A DNA stretch of 64,000 nt from Pseudoxanthomonas sp. (GTDB taxonomy: Bacteria; Pseudomonadota; Gammaproteobacteria; Xanthomonadales; Xanthomonadaceae), in contig NZ_DASYGY010000009.1 in the NCBI RefSeq assembly GCF_035999195.1, forward strand, positions 310,001-374,000. Reading direction: 5' to 3'. Positions within the stretch are counted from its first letter, which is position 1, and every line of letters begins with the position of its first letter. Below are positions 49,455-57,937 of the stretch, in pieces. The position numbers and the translations under genes were made by a program. The notes under the pieces were generated by a model. It saw only the letters and a list, made by a program, of their open reading frames with translations. It ran no database searches and was not told the origin of the DNA.

Positions 49455-49564
49455 GATGGATCTCGCTCCCTAGCAGATGCTGATGTTGGACCCGGCGCCC
49501 GGCCGGGTGGATGGTCCCGATATAGGGATGCGATGACGCGGTTCAAGCGCCATCGCGGCGGTGT

Positions 49565-50086
49565 TCAGTCGTGCCTGGCGACCACGACGAGCGCCGGGCG
49601 CAGCAGGCGCCCGTTGAGCACGTAGCCCTTCTGGAACACCTGCACCACGCTGCCGGGCGCCGCGTCGGGCGCGTCGGCCTCGCTGATGGCCTGGTGGTGG
49701 TCGGGATTGAAGGTCTCGCCGGTCGGGTCGATCTGCGTCAGCCCGTTGTCGCCGGCCACCTTCAGCAGCTGCTTGAAGGTCAGCTCCAGGCCGTCCTTCA
49801 GCGGACTGGGCTCGGTGCCGGCGGCCGCCAGGCCGGCATCCAGGCTGTCGAACACCGGCAGCAGGTCGCCGAGCAGGCGCTCGTTGGCGAACTTGCGGGC
49901 CTGCTCGATGTCGCGGGCCACGCGCTTGCGCTGGTTCTCCAGGTCGGCGCGCTCCAGCAGTGTGGTGGCGCGCAGCTGGTCCAGCTCGTTGCGCAGCGTT
50001 TCCAGTTCCGCCAGCAGCGCGGCATCGGTATCGGAGGATTCGGGCGTCTGGCCCTGGGCGGTGTCTTGGTCGTGCTGTTCGTTCAT
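49565..50086 (-). CDS. grpE: Nucleotide exchange factor GrpE
   Basis: 173 aa. Acidic disordered N-terminus, long coiled coil (LLAELETLRNELDQLRATTLLERADLENQRKR), then the beta domain (GETFNPDHHQAISEAD, VQVFQKGYVLNGRLLRPALVVVA). Releases ADP from DnaK. Between hrcA (41 bp) and dnaK (110 bp). Confidence 0.97.
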   Translation of the reverse strand: MNEQHDQDTAQGQTPESSDTDAALLAELETLRNELDQLRATTLLERADLENQRKRVARDIEQARKFANERLLGDLLPVFDSLDAGLAAAGTEPSPLKDGLELTFKQLLKVAGDNGLTQIDPTGETFNPDHHQAISEADAPDAAPGSVVQVFQKGYVLNGRLLRPALVVVARHD

Positions 50087-50127
50087 TTCGGTTCCCTGGC
50101 GGCAGGTCCGGCCGCCCGACCGGACAC

Positions 50128-51177
50128 CTATGGGGCCGTCGATTCGGGATTCAAGGCCGCGCCCAGCACATCGGCCGCGGCCTGCACCACCGGAATGACC
50201 CGGTCGTAGGCCATGCGCGTGGGCCCGATGACGCCCAGCACGCCCAGCACCTGCCCGCCGGCCATGTACGGCGCCGTGACCACGGAAACGCCGTCGTGCG
50301 GCGCCAGCCCGGTGTCCTCGCCGATGAAGATGCGCACGCCCGGCGCGCGGATCGTGCGCTCGAGCAGCTGCAGGATTTCGCGCTTGCGGGCGAAGGCCTC
50401 GAACAGTTCGCGCAGCCGCTCCAGGTCGGACAGTTCCTGCACGCCCATCAGCCGGGTCTGGCCCGCCAGCACCACGTCGTCGCCGGGGGGCGTCAGCGCC
50501 TGCTCGGCCAGTTCGATGGACTCGGCCAGCAGCCCTTCCATTTCCGTCTGCGCGCGGCGCAGGTCGCGCAGCAGGTTCGCCCGGATCTCGGCCAGGGGCC
50601 GGCCGGCGAACTGGCTGTTCAGATAGTTCGCGATGCGCTCCAGTTCCGACCGCTCGTACGGCCGCCGCGTCTCGATGACCCGGTTCTGCACGTCGTTGTC
50701 GGCGAACACCAGGATCGCCATCACCCGCTGTCCATCCAGCGGCACGAAATCGATGTAGCGGAAGGCGAACTGTTCCCGCCGGGGCACGCTGACCACGCCG
50801 ACGAAGTGGGTCATCGCCGACAGCAGTTCCGACGCGTTGCCGAGCAGGGCCTGGGTGCCCGCGCCGGCCGACAGTTCGGCCCGCAGCCGTGCCACTTCGC
50901 CCTCACCCAGCGACTTGACCTGCACCAGGCTGTCGACGAACACCCGGTAGCCCTGCGCGGTCGGGATGCGTCCGGCCGAGGTATGCGGCGAACTCAGCAG
51001 CCCGACCTCCTCCAGCTCCGACAGGATGTTGCGGATGGTGGCCGGGCTGACCTCCAGGCCGGCGTGCCGGGCCAGGGTCTGCGACCCCACCGGCTCGCCA
51101 TCGCGGATGTACCGCGAGATCAGCGTCCGCAGCAGCTGGCGGGCGCGCGGATCCAGCGGGGGCGACGACGGGTTCAT
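50128..51177 (-). CDS. hrcA: Heat-inducible transcription repressor HrcA
   Basis: 349 aa. N-terminal winged helix (LLRTLISRYIRDGEPVGSQTLARHAGLEVSPATIRNILSELEEVGLL), GAF-like middle and C-terminal part (TAPYMAGGQVLGVLGVIGPTRMAYDRVIPVVQ). Represses heat-shock genes by binding CIRCE; GroEL tunes it. No TTAGCACTC-N9-GAGTGCTAA is seen in this window, so its targets here, if any, are elsewhere (for example groESL). Promoter 6 nt upstream of the ATG, divergent from recN. Confidence 0.97.
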   Translation of the reverse strand: MNPSSPPLDPRARQLLRTLISRYIRDGEPVGSQTLARHAGLEVSPATIRNILSELEEVGLLSSPHTSAGRIPTAQGYRVFVDSLVQVKSLGEGEVARLRAELSAGAGTQALLGNASELLSAMTHFVGVVSVPRREQFAFRYIDFVPLDGQRVMAILVFADNDVQNRVIETRRPYERSELERIANYLNSQFAGRPLAEIRANLLRDLRRAQTEMEGLLAESIELAEQALTPPGDDVVLAGQTRLMGVQELSDLERLRELFEAFARKREILQLLERTIRAPGVRIFIGEDTGLAPHDGVSVVTAPYMAGGQVLGVLGVIGPTRMAYDRVIPVVQAAADVLGAALNPESTAP

Positions 51178-51183
51178 GCGTGC

Positions 51184-51212
51184 TAGATAGCGTCGCGCCT
51201 GGACCTTTGCAA
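51184..51212 (-). promoter_or_regulatory. hrcA: hrcA promoter (leaderless)
   Basis: On the minus strand: TTGCAA (51212-51207), 17-bp spacer, TATCTA (51189-51184), then 6 nt to the ATG. Good sigma-70-type hexamers at optimal spacing, with no room for a ribosome-binding site. Confidence 0.65.
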
Positions 51213-51253
51213 GCCGACCCCGCCGGCGTCTCAGCCGATGAGCCGGCTCCGCT

Positions 51254-51259
51254 TACAAT
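51254..51259 (+). promoter_or_regulatory. recN: -10 box for recN (leaderless arrangement)
   Basis: TACAAT ending 7 nt before ATG 51267. No LexA-like palindrome was seen. Confidence 0.5.
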
Positions 51260-51266
51260 CCGCGCC

Positions 51267-52934
51267 ATGCTCAGACACCTCGCCCTCAAGGATTTCGCCG
51301 TCGTCCGTGCCGCCGAACTGGAATTCGGTGACGGCATGACCGTCATCTCCGGTGAAACCGGTGCCGGCAAGTCGCTGCTGGTGGACGCGCTCGGCTTCCT
51401 GTCCGGCCTGCGCGCCGACAGCGGCGTGGTCCGCCATGGTGCGGAACGCGCCGAACTGTCCGCCGAATTCGTCGCTGCACCCGGGTCGCCGGCGCAGGCC
51501 TGGCTGGCGGACAACGAGCTGGACGACGACGGTCAGTGCCAGCTGCGACGGGTGATCCGTGCCGATGGCGGTTCGCGCGCCTGGATCAATGGCCGCAGCG
51601 TGACGCTGTCGCAGCTGGCCGACCTGGCCGGCCGCCTGGTCGAAATCCACGGCCAGCACGAACACCAGGCCCTGCTCGCCCGCAACAGCCAGCTGGACCT
51701 GCTGGACGCCTTCGCCCGCAACGACGGCGAACGCACGGCCGTGCGCGACGCCGCCCGCCGCTGGACCGCGCTGCTGCGCGAGCACGAGCAGCTGTCCGGC
51801 CAGGGCGACGTGTCCGACCGGATCAATTACCTGGAGCACCAGCTGGCGGAACTCCAGCGTGAGGACCTTGCGCCCGCCGCGCTGGAGACGTTGGTGGCCA
51901 GCCACCGCCGGCAGGCGCATGCCGCCGGCCTGATCCAGGCATGTGATGCCGCACTGGGCCAGCTGGCCGGCGACGACACTCCTTCGCTGACCCGGCAGCT
52001 GCAGCAGGTACGTGCCGAGCTGGCCCGCCAGGCGGAGCACGAGCCGCGATTGCGCGACGTGGACGCGCTGCTGGACGGCGCCGCGATCCAGATCGAGGAA
52101 GCCCTGTCCCTGCTCGGGCAGGTACGCGACGACCTCGACGCCGAACCCATGCAGTTCGATGCGCTGGAACGCAGACTCGCGCGCGTGCACGACCTCGCGC
52201 GCAAGCACCGGGTACCGCTGGACGGGCTGCAGGACCAGCACGACCGCCTGGCCAACGAGCTGGAATCGCTGCGCGGCGCCGGCGAGCGCCTGCTCCTGCT
52301 CAACGGCGAGATCGAGACGACCCGGGCGCAGTGGCGCGAGGCCGCGGCTGCGCTGACCCGCACGCGCCAGCGCGCCGCGAAGGCATTGGGCGACACCACG
52401 ACGGCGCTGATCGCCGAACTGGGCATGGGCGGTGGACGCTTCGAGATCGCGCTGGAGCCGCAGGACGGCGAACGACCGGATCCCACCGGCGCCGAACGGG
52501 TCGAATTCCTGGTCTCCGCCAACGCGGGACAGCCACCGCGCCCGCTGCGCAAGGTGGCGTCAGGGGGCGAACTGGCCCGCATTTCGCTGGCCATCGAAGT
52601 GGCCGCGCTCGGCCTGGACGCCGTGCCCACCATGATCTTCGACGAAGTGGACACCGGCATCGGCGGCGCCGTGGCCGAGATCGTCGGCCAGAAGCTGCGC
52701 GCCCTCGGCGCCCAGCGGCAGGTCCTGTGCGTCACCCACCTGCCGCAGGTGGCCGCGCAGGGCCACGCCCATTACCGGGTCAGCAAGGCGCCGGTGGATG
52801 GCATGACGCAGAGCGCGGTCGAGAAGCTCGGTGCGAAGCAGCGCGAGGAAGAACTGGCGCGCATGCTGGGGGGCGTGGAGGTCAGCAAGGAAGCGCATGC
52901 CGCGGCGAAGCGGCTGCTGGCCAACGCGGTCTGA
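51267..52934 (+). CDS. recN: DNA repair protein RecN
   Basis: 555 aa from ATG 51267. SMC-like ATPase: Walker A SGETGAGKSLLVDAL, Gln-rich loop EIHGQHEHQALL, long coiled coil in the middle, signature KVASGGELARISLAIEV, and Walker B PTMIFDEVDTGIGG. It helps tether ends in double-strand break repair. Divergent from hrcA as in many gammaproteobacteria. The frame is open upstream but would cover the promoter. Confidence 0.97.
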   Translation: MLRHLALKDFAVVRAAELEFGDGMTVISGETGAGKSLLVDALGFLSGLRADSGVVRHGAERAELSAEFVAAPGSPAQAWLADNELDDDGQCQLRRVIRADGGSRAWINGRSVTLSQLADLAGRLVEIHGQHEHQALLARNSQLDLLDAFARNDGERTAVRDAARRWTALLREHEQLSGQGDVSDRINYLEHQLAELQREDLAPAALETLVASHRRQAHAAGLIQACDAALGQLAGDDTPSLTRQLQQVRAELARQAEHEPRLRDVDALLDGAAIQIEEALSLLGQVRDDLDAEPMQFDALERRLARVHDLARKHRVPLDGLQDQHDRLANELESLRGAGERLLLLNGEIETTRAQWREAAAALTRTRQRAAKALGDTTTALIAELGMGGGRFEIALEPQDGERPDPTGAERVEFLVSANAGQPPRPLRKVASGGELARISLAIEVAALGLDAVPTMIFDEVDTGIGGAVAEIVGQKLRALGAQRQVLCVTHLPQVAAQGHAHYRVSKAPVDGMTQSAVEKLGAKQREEELARMLGGVEVSKEAHAAAKRLLANAV

Positions 52935-52950
52935 CACTCGTACTTCTTAG

Positions 52951-53017
52951 TGTGGGAGCAACGTCAGTCGCGATGAAGCTCTGACGGTGCTGCTTCGCGA
53001 CTTACGTCGCTCCCACA
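52951..53017. repeat. REP-like inverted pair between recN and fur
   Basis: Imperfect inverted arms at 52951-52973 (TGTGGGAGCAACGTCAGTCG...) and 52995-53017 around a 21-bp spacer. Same unit as 26885-26945, with a few base changes, so an older copy. It lies between convergent recN and fur and may act as a two-way terminator. Confidence 0.75.
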
Positions 53018-53042
53018 TCCTGAAGCAGCGAACTGCCGGTAG

Positions 53043-53447
53043 TCAGCGCTTCTTGCGCACGTACAGCACCAGCGAGTGCTCTTCCAGCTCGTAGCCGTGC
53101 TTGGCGGCGATCTCGCGCTGCAGCTTCTCGATCTCGGCGCTCTCGAACTCGATGATCTTGCCGGTGTCCACATCGACCATGTGGTCGTGATGACCGCCGC
53201 GATCGAGCTCGTACACCGCCTGGCCGCCTTCGAAGTTGTGCTTCAGCACCAGGCCGGCGGCCTCGAACTGGGTCAGCACCCGGTACACCGTCGCCAGACC
53301 GATCTCGTCGCCGTGGTCCAGCAACTGGCGATAGATGTCTTCCGCGCTCAGGTGGTGCTGGGAATTCTTCTGCTCCAGCAGCTCCAGGATGCGCATGCGC
53401 GGATGGGTGACCTTGAGGCCGACTTTGCGAAGGTCCTGCGATTCCAT
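53043..53447 (-). CDS. fur: Ferric uptake regulator Fur
   Basis: 134 aa from ATG 53447, with CGGAGA upstream. Winged helix (GLKVTHPRMRILELLEQ, TVYRVLTQFEAAGLVLKHNF) and the metal-binding region GGHHDHMVDVDTGKIIEFES. Represses iron-uptake genes when Fe2+-bound. Fur next to bamE(omlA), divergently transcribed, is known from Xanthomonas. The C-terminus lacks a CxxC zinc site. Confidence 0.96.
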   Translation of the reverse strand: MESQDLRKVGLKVTHPRMRILELLEQKNSQHHLSAEDIYRQLLDHGDEIGLATVYRVLTQFEAAGLVLKHNFEGGQAVYELDRGGHHDHMVDVDTGKIIEFESAEIEKLQREIAAKHGYELEEHSLVLYVRKKR

Positions 53448-53550
53448 GGCGTCTCCGTTCACTCTCGGTTTAGCGCCAGCTGCCTGAAGCGCGGTTGCGG
53501 CGGTCCGTGGGAGTGTATCATCGGCCCGGTTTCCCACCGTACCTGTCCCG

Positions 53551-53946
53551 ATGCGCAAATTCCTGCTGGCTGCCGTCCTCGCTTCCGCCACCACTGGCTG
53601 CGGCATCCTCTACAAGCAGCCGATCTACCAGGGCAACCTGATCGAGAAGACCGCCGTGGACCAGCTGCAGGCGGGACAGAGCAAGCAACAGGTGCAGTCG
53701 CTGCTCGGCAGCCCGTCGATCGCCGATCCTTTCCATGCCAACCGCTGGGACTACACGGCGAGCAACCGTACCAACCGCCGCGGCACGACCGAAATCAAGA
53801 ACCTCACCCTGATCTTCGACGGCGACAGGCTCGCCAGCTGGGAAGGCGAATACTTCCCCGAAGCCGACCTGCAGCTGTCGCGCGATGTGCGCAAGTTCGG
53901 CCCCAACCTGGCCAAGGAAAAGAAGAAGGGCGGCCGCCGCCGCTGA
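53551..53946 (+). CDS. bamE: Outer membrane assembly lipoprotein BamE (OmlA/SmpA)
   Basis: 131 aa. Lipid-modified Cys17 (ATTGCG). BamE fold: YKQPIYQGNLIEKTAVDQLQAGQ, VQSLLGSPSIADPFHANRWDY, and a basic tail (KEKKKGGRRR). Part of the BAM complex that inserts beta-barrel proteins. Divergent from fur, 103 bp apart. Confidence 0.93.
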   Translation: MRKFLLAAVLASATTGCGILYKQPIYQGNLIEKTAVDQLQAGQSKQQVQSLLGSPSIADPFHANRWDYTASNRTNRRGTTEIKNLTLIFDGDRLASWEGEYFPEADLQLSRDVRKFGPNLAKEKKKGGRRR

Positions 53947-53967
53947 GGCCGGGCCAGCTTTCCGCCG

Positions 53968-54240
53968 TCAGCCCCGAGCGCGCCGACGGCGCGCCTCTTT
54001 CGGATCCACCAGCAACGGCCGCAGCACTTCCACGCGGTCGTTTTCGTTCAATAGCGTGCCCCGCGTGGCGATGACGCCATGGACCGCCACCGCCGGATGC
54101 CCGGCATCCGCGAACCCGCTCGCTGCCAGCGCATCACCCACGGTGGTACCTGCCGGCAGGTCCAGCTCCACCGACTCGAACCGGTGCGGCCACGCGCGGA
54201 TCACTTCCACGCGCACGTCATTCCCCGCGGTCGGCGGCAC
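53968..54240 (-). CDS. rnfH: RnfH family protein (UPF0125)
   Basis: 90 aa. Ubiquitin-like beta-grasp fold: VRVEVIRAWPHRFESVELDLPAGTTVGDALAASG, VAVHGVIATRGTLLNENDRVEVLRPLLVDPKEARRRRA. Typically coupled to ratA in gammaproteobacteria, as here: starts 23 bp before the ratA stop. Molecular role unclear. Confidence 0.92.
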   Translation of the reverse strand: MPPTAGNDVRVEVIRAWPHRFESVELDLPAGTTVGDALAASGFADAGHPAVAVHGVIATRGTLLNENDRVEVLRPLLVDPKEARRRRARG

Positions 54241-54646
54241 GCACGAAGTCGTCCACCATGCGGTCCGCGAGCCCCTGGAACCCCAAGGCCATCGCCGGCG
54301 CCAGCAGACGGCTGGCCGGCTCGAACTCCAGCGTCAGGGTCACCTTGCAGGCCGATTCGTCCAGCGCGTGGAAGTCCCAGCGCCCGTGCAGCTTGCGGAA
54401 CGGGCCGTCGACCAGGTTCATGTCGATGCGGTGCGGACGGTCCAGCACGTTCTCGGTGGTGAACCAGGTACGCAGCGAGCCGAATCCCAGGTCCAGCCGC
54501 GCCACCAGCCTCGCCTCGCCCTGCTCGATCAGGTCGGCGGCACTGCACCAGTCGAACCGTCGCGGGTAGGCCGCCACGTCGTTGACCAGGTCGAACATCC
54601 GGGTGGCCGAGTGTTCGACCAGGGCGCTGCGGCGGATCGTATGCAT
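54218..54646 (-). CDS. ratA: Ribosome association toxin RatA / coenzyme Q-binding START protein
   Basis: 142 aa from ATG 54646 (MHTIRRSALVEHSATRMFDLVNDV). SRPBCC/START lipid-binding fold (YPRRFDWCSAADLIEQGEARLVARLDLGF, PASRLLAPAMALGFQGLADRMVDDF). Homologs bind the 50S subunit (E. coli RatA) or assist coenzyme Q function (yeast Coq10). Divergent from smpB, the usual order. Confidence 0.92.
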   Translation of the reverse strand: MHTIRRSALVEHSATRMFDLVNDVAAYPRRFDWCSAADLIEQGEARLVARLDLGFGSLRTWFTTENVLDRPHRIDMNLVDGPFRKLHGRWDFHALDESACKVTLTLEFEPASRLLAPAMALGFQGLADRMVDDFVRAADRGE

Positions 54647-54687
54647 GTGGCTCGCGTGGGGTTCCGCCTTCGGCGACAATAGGACGG

Positions 54688-55176
54688 ATGGCAAAGAAAC
54701 CCTACAAGAATAAAGCAACAGGCACGATCGCGCTGAACAAGCGCGCCCGGCACGAGTACCACCTTGAGCAGCGATACGAAGCCGGCATCGCCCTGCAGGG
54801 CTGGGAGCTGAAGGCCATCCGTGCCGGCCGCGCCAACATCACCGAGGCCTACGCGGTGATCCGGCATGGCGAGCTGTTCCTGTTCGGCGCGCAGATCACG
54901 CCGCTAATCCAGGCCTCCACGCACGTGGTGGCCGACGACCGCCGCACGCGCAAGCTGCTGCTGCACCGGAACGAAATCGACAGCCTGATCGGCAAGGTCG
55001 AGCGCGACGGCTACACGCTGGTGCCCACGTCGCTGTACTGGAAAGGCAACAAGGTGAAGGCCGAGCTGGCGCTGGCCAAGGGCAAGCAGACCCACGACAA
55101 GCGCGCCAGCGAGAAGGACCGCGACTGGGCCCGCGAAAAGTCGCGCGTCATGCGCCAGCACAACAAGGATGCGTAG
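54688..55176 (+). CDS. smpB: SsrA-binding protein SmpB
   Basis: 162 aa. NKRARHEYHLEQRYEAGIALQGWELKAIRAGRANITEAY and PLIQASTHVVADDRRTRKLLLHRNEID are conserved. The C-terminal tail is basic. It binds tmRNA and brings it to stalled ribosomes; ssrA lies 230 bp downstream. GACAAT ends 7 nt before the ATG, with AGGACGG between. Confidence 0.97.
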   Translation: MAKKPYKNKATGTIALNKRARHEYHLEQRYEAGIALQGWELKAIRAGRANITEAYAVIRHGELFLFGAQITPLIQASTHVVADDRRTRKLLLHRNEIDSLIGKVERDGYTLVPTSLYWKGNKVKAELALAKGKQTHDKRASEKDRDWAREKSRVMRQHNKDA

Positions 55177-55179
55177 CTC

Positions 55180-55292
55180 CATCGCTTCGCGATGAAGCCC
55201 CCAAGATTTGCTTCGCAAATCTCGGGCCCCGACGCGCGCTGCCGATCCCCCATTCGCGCTGACGCGCGAATTCGCCCCCTTACCAAGGGGGC
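55180..55292. repeat. Cluster of four hairpins after smpB
   Basis: In order: CATCG-cttcg-CGATG (55180-55194), AGATTTGC-ttc-GCAAATCT (55204-55222), ATTCGCG-6 nt-CGCGAAT (55252-55271) and GCCCCCTT-acc-AAGGGGGC (55274-55292). It looks like a mosaic intergenic repeat tract in which each unit is a perfect short palindrome. It probably ends smpB transcription before the ssrA promoter. Confidence 0.6.
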
Positions 55293-55349
55293 TGGGCTCG
55301 AAACCACGATGGCTTGACCCCAGAGGCTGAATGGCCGCGCCGCTGCGCC

Positions 55350-55378
55350 TTGTGAAGCGGGGCGCCCGCCCCTACACT
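55350..55378 (+). promoter_or_regulatory. ssrA: ssrA promoter
   Basis: TTGTGA (55350-55355), 17-bp spacer, TACACT (55373-55378). Predicts a start near 55385 and a leader of about 22 nt, with a small GTCAG-CTGAC hairpin, before the mature tmRNA 5' end at 55407 made by RNase P. Confidence 0.7.
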
Positions 55379-55406
55379 GGCCCCTGTCAGGAAGTTTCTG
55401 ACTCCC

Positions 55407-55760
55407 GGGGGTGCACTGGCTTCGACGGGGGTTGCAAAGTTTCCTGGTGCATGCCGAGGGGGCAGCTTTCCTCGTAAATCCAGCGGCAAAACTCTAGTTG
55501 CCAACGACGACAACTACGCTCTCGCCGCTTAAGGCGTAAGCCCTGAAACTGCTTGTGTCCGTGCTCGCAGCGTAAGGTCATCATCACGGAATCGCCGGGA
55601 GTGGTTGCCTGTCAGCACCCGGTTAACCTAAAACAGGCTGGTTCTGCGGTGCGCTTGGCCCACCGTGCTGCTGCAGGACGAGACTCAACGGCGGGATAAG
55701 CATGTAGTACCGGGGATGGAGTGCCTTCGGACGGCGGTTCAATTCCGCCCACCTCCACCA
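55407..55760 (+). ncRNA. ssrA: tmRNA (transfer-messenger RNA)
   Basis: 354 nt. 5' GGGGGTG pairs with 3' CACCTCC to form the acceptor stem, followed by the encoded ACCA. T-arm GGCGGTTCAATTCCGCC. Tag reading frame begins at 55500: GCC AAC GAC GAC AAC TAC GCT CTC GCC GCT TAA, giving ANDDNYALAA (one residue different from E. coli ANDENYALAA). Rescues stalled ribosomes together with SmpB. The 3' end is complete although an element is integrated next to it. Confidence 0.96.
55736..55760 (+). other. Probable attachment site (attL core) in the ssrA 3' end
   Basis: The tmRNA T-arm/acceptor 3' end lies 162 bp before a tyrosine integrase pointing away from it. The 3' ends of ssrA are frequent integration targets of this integrase family. 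Integration kept the tmRNA sequence intact. The matching direct repeat (attR) should be at the other end of the element, outside this window. Confidence 0.6.
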
Positions 55761-55784
55761 TTTAAGCGTCTTAGGACGCCCTAG

Positions 55785-55830
55785 AAAGACCGGAAAGCCT
55801 AGAGAAATCAAAGCTTTCCGGTCTTTTTTT
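55785..55830 (+). terminator. Terminator after ssrA
   Basis: 14-bp perfect stem AAAGACCGGAAAGC / GCTTTCCGGTCTTT with a 14-nt loop, followed by TTTT. Very strong intrinsic terminator. Confidence 0.85.
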
Positions 55831-55864
55831 GTCTCTAGTCGTCCAGTCGGGTCCGTTGCAATCC

Positions 55865-55923
55865 GACAGTAGGTGACAGTAGCGTTAACAGTACCCGGCC
55901 CATTGCCGATACTCCTACTGTCA
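55865..55923. repeat. GACAGTAG repeats at the integrase start
   Basis: GACAGTAG at 55865-55872 and again at 55875-55882 (10-bp period), a partial AACAGTA at 55887-55893, and the inverted CTACTGTCA at 55915-55923, which ends on the A of the integrase ATG. Likely binding sites for integrase arm domain, excisionase or a regulator controlling the integrase. Confidence 0.55.
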
Positions 55924-57113
55924 TGGCTAAGACCATTGCCCCGCTTACGGTTGCCGCGATCCGCAGCGCCAAACCCGCCGCCAAAGTCCTCCGCGATGGC
56001 GGGGGCCTCTATCTCCTCCTCCAGGACACCGGCCGCCACCTATGGCGGTTCGACTACCGCTTCCAGGGAACCCGGAAGACCCTGAGCATGGGGGTCTACC
56101 CAGACGTGAGCCTGGCCGATGCCCGGGAGCGCCGCGAGGAGGCTCGCCGCCTGGTCGCCAACGGGATCGACCCTAGCCTCCAGCGGAAGGCCACGAAGGC
56201 GGCCAACCTGGAAAAGGCTGGCAACAGCCTGGAGGTGGTCGCGCGTGAGTGGTTTGAGGGCCGGCGCGCCACCTGGGTTAAGTCCCACGCCGACAAGATT
56301 ATCCTCCGCCTGGAGAACGACATCTTCCCGTGGCTCGGCAAGCGCCCTATCGCCGACGTAACCGCGAAGGAACTGCTGGCGACCCTGAATCGCGTCGTGG
56401 ATCGCGAGGCCGTCGAGTCTGCCCACCGTATCCTCCAGAACTGCAACCAGGTATTCCGCTACGCCATCGCCACCGGGCGAGCCGAGAGGAATCCCGCGGC
56501 CGACCTAAGGGGCGCCTTGCCGCCCGTGAAGCCCACCCACCATGCCGCCATCCTCAACCCGAAGGAGGTCGGCGCCCTCCTCCGCGCTATCGACGGGTAT
56601 AAAGGCGCGTTCGTCACGAAGTGCGCCCTGAAGCTCGCCCCGCTCTTGTTCGTGCGTCCCGGTGAGCTACGAAACGCCGAGTGGTCCGAGATCGACCTAG
56701 AGGCGGCTCAGTGGGAGATTCCGGGCAGCAAGATGAAGATGGGCCAGCCGCTCATCGTGCCCCTAGCGCACCAGGCGTTGGAGGTATTGAAGGAGCTGCA
56801 GCAGGTGACCGGAAGGGGGCGGTATGTGTTCCCTAGCGCGCGCGGCGGGGACCGGCCAATGTCCAATAATGCGGTTCTCGCAGCCCTGCGACGGATGGGC
56901 TACGCCAACGACGAAATGACCGGCCACGGTTTTCGCGCCATGGCTCGAACTATCCTGGACGAGACCCTGCACTTTCGACCCGACTATATAGAACAGCAAC
57001 TAGCACACGCGGTGCGTGATCCCAATGGACGCGCATACAATCGAACAGCCCACCTGCCAGAGCGACGCAAGATGATGGCATCTTGGGCCGACCACTTAGA
57101 CTCGCTCAGGTAG
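55923..57113 (+). CDS. Tyrosine-type site-specific integrase (DUF4102 arm domain)
   Basis: 396 aa. N-terminal DUF4102 arm-binding domain (LRDGGGLYLLLQDTGRHLWRFDYR, MGVYPDVSLADARE), core-binding helices, and the catalytic domain with Arg245 (RPGELRNAEW), His335-x-x-Arg338 (HGFRAMARTIL), His362 (QQLAHAV) and nucleophile Tyr372 (AYNRTAHL). Closest in style to P4-type integrases that use tRNA and tmRNA genes. It would carry out integration at ssrA. Its start lies against an inverted repeat (55915-55923). Confidence 0.93.
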   Translation: MAKTIAPLTVAAIRSAKPAAKVLRDGGGLYLLLQDTGRHLWRFDYRFQGTRKTLSMGVYPDVSLADARERREEARRLVANGIDPSLQRKATKAANLEKAGNSLEVVAREWFEGRRATWVKSHADKIILRLENDIFPWLGKRPIADVTAKELLATLNRVVDREAVESAHRILQNCNQVFRYAIATGRAERNPAADLRGALPPVKPTHHAAILNPKEVGALLRAIDGYKGAFVTKCALKLAPLLFVRPGELRNAEWSEIDLEAAQWEIPGSKMKMGQPLIVPLAHQALEVLKELQQVTGRGRYVFPSARGGDRPMSNNAVLAALRRMGYANDEMTGHGFRAMARTILDETLHFRPDYIEQQLAHAVRDPNGRAYNRTAHLPERRKMMASWADHLDSLR

Positions 57114-57126
57114 AAGGGATAGCGCC

Positions 57127-57936
57127 ATGTCGAGCAAGCCCCCGCCGACCGCACCAAGGAAGCGAAAAGCTGCTGCATCGTCACCCACCCCTAAGTCCGC
57201 CCCACAAATTCCCAACCAGTCAGGGCAATCGACGTTCGATGTTTGGTTGCAACGCGGCAGCCATCTCGCCCAGGCGGGCCTATTTATCCTGACGATTTTT
57301 ACGCTCTTCTACACTGTCATACCGCTCTACCAGACCGCGGGCCTGCAAGAGGCCATCGCCAGGCAAGAAAAGGAGTTGGAGGCACTGCGCGCGCAAGCCG
57401 CGCAGAACTATCATGAGCAGCGCCAAAGGATGCTGCGCATGCTGGCTCACACCGCGATGCCCGACTGCACAGGTTTGATGGAGCCGATGCCGGCGATAAA
57501 CGATCCAGAGCGACGCAAGCGAACCGGTGTATTTATGCGAAGCGACGTTTCTGAATGTGTCCGCGAACGCATTGTGGGGTCGCCTACCCTGTCCAACTTG
57601 CGCCCACTAGATCGGCTTATTTTAAAAGAATCACTGGATAAGGCACTAGACGGCATAAGAGCGTCGCAGCAACGTGCGCGCCAGGCTTACGCGGAGGCGG
57701 AACGCCTCCCCGATGACCAATTGCCTCCGGCGCGTCCAGAGCTAGAGCGCTTACTGAGGGCAATAGGTGCGGGAGAACAACAAATTTCGAAACAGATCCG
57801 GGAAAATCGCGTTCATAGGCGACAGCTCGAAATCGAATCTACCTTCCGAACGGAAGTTCAGAATCATGTAAAAGCTTTGGCGGACGAAAAGCTCTACGAG
57901 CAAAGTCCTGATACTGGCCTTTACCGAGGCAAATAA
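57127..57936 (+). CDS. Membrane-anchored coiled-coil protein, unknown function
   Basis: 269 aa. AGAAGGGA lies 8 nt before the ATG. Basic Pro/Lys-rich N-terminus, one membrane helix around residues 48-70 (AGLFILTIFTLFYTVIPLY), then a long helical region (EAIARQEKELEALRAQAAQ, QQRARQAYAEAERLPDDQ, EQQISKQIRENRVHRRQLE) likely to form a coiled coil. Two Cys (PDCTGL, SECVRE). No enzyme motif. The next gene starts 1 bp after its stop, so the two form an operon, probably cargo of the integrated element. Confidence 0.6.
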   Translation: MSSKPPPTAPRKRKAAASSPTPKSAPQIPNQSGQSTFDVWLQRGSHLAQAGLFILTIFTLFYTVIPLYQTAGLQEAIARQEKELEALRAQAAQNYHEQRQRMLRMLAHTAMPDCTGLMEPMPAINDPERRKRTGVFMRSDVSECVRERIVGSPTLSNLRPLDRLILKESLDKALDGIRASQQRARQAYAEAERLPDDQLPPARPELERLLRAIGAGEQQISKQIRENRVHRRQLEIESTFRTEVQNHVKALADEKLYEQSPDTGLYRGK

Positions 57937-57937
57937 G

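Noticed and set aside
51178..51266. CIRCE element between hrcA and recN
   Set aside because: No TTAGCACTC/GAGTGCTAA inverted repeat is present.
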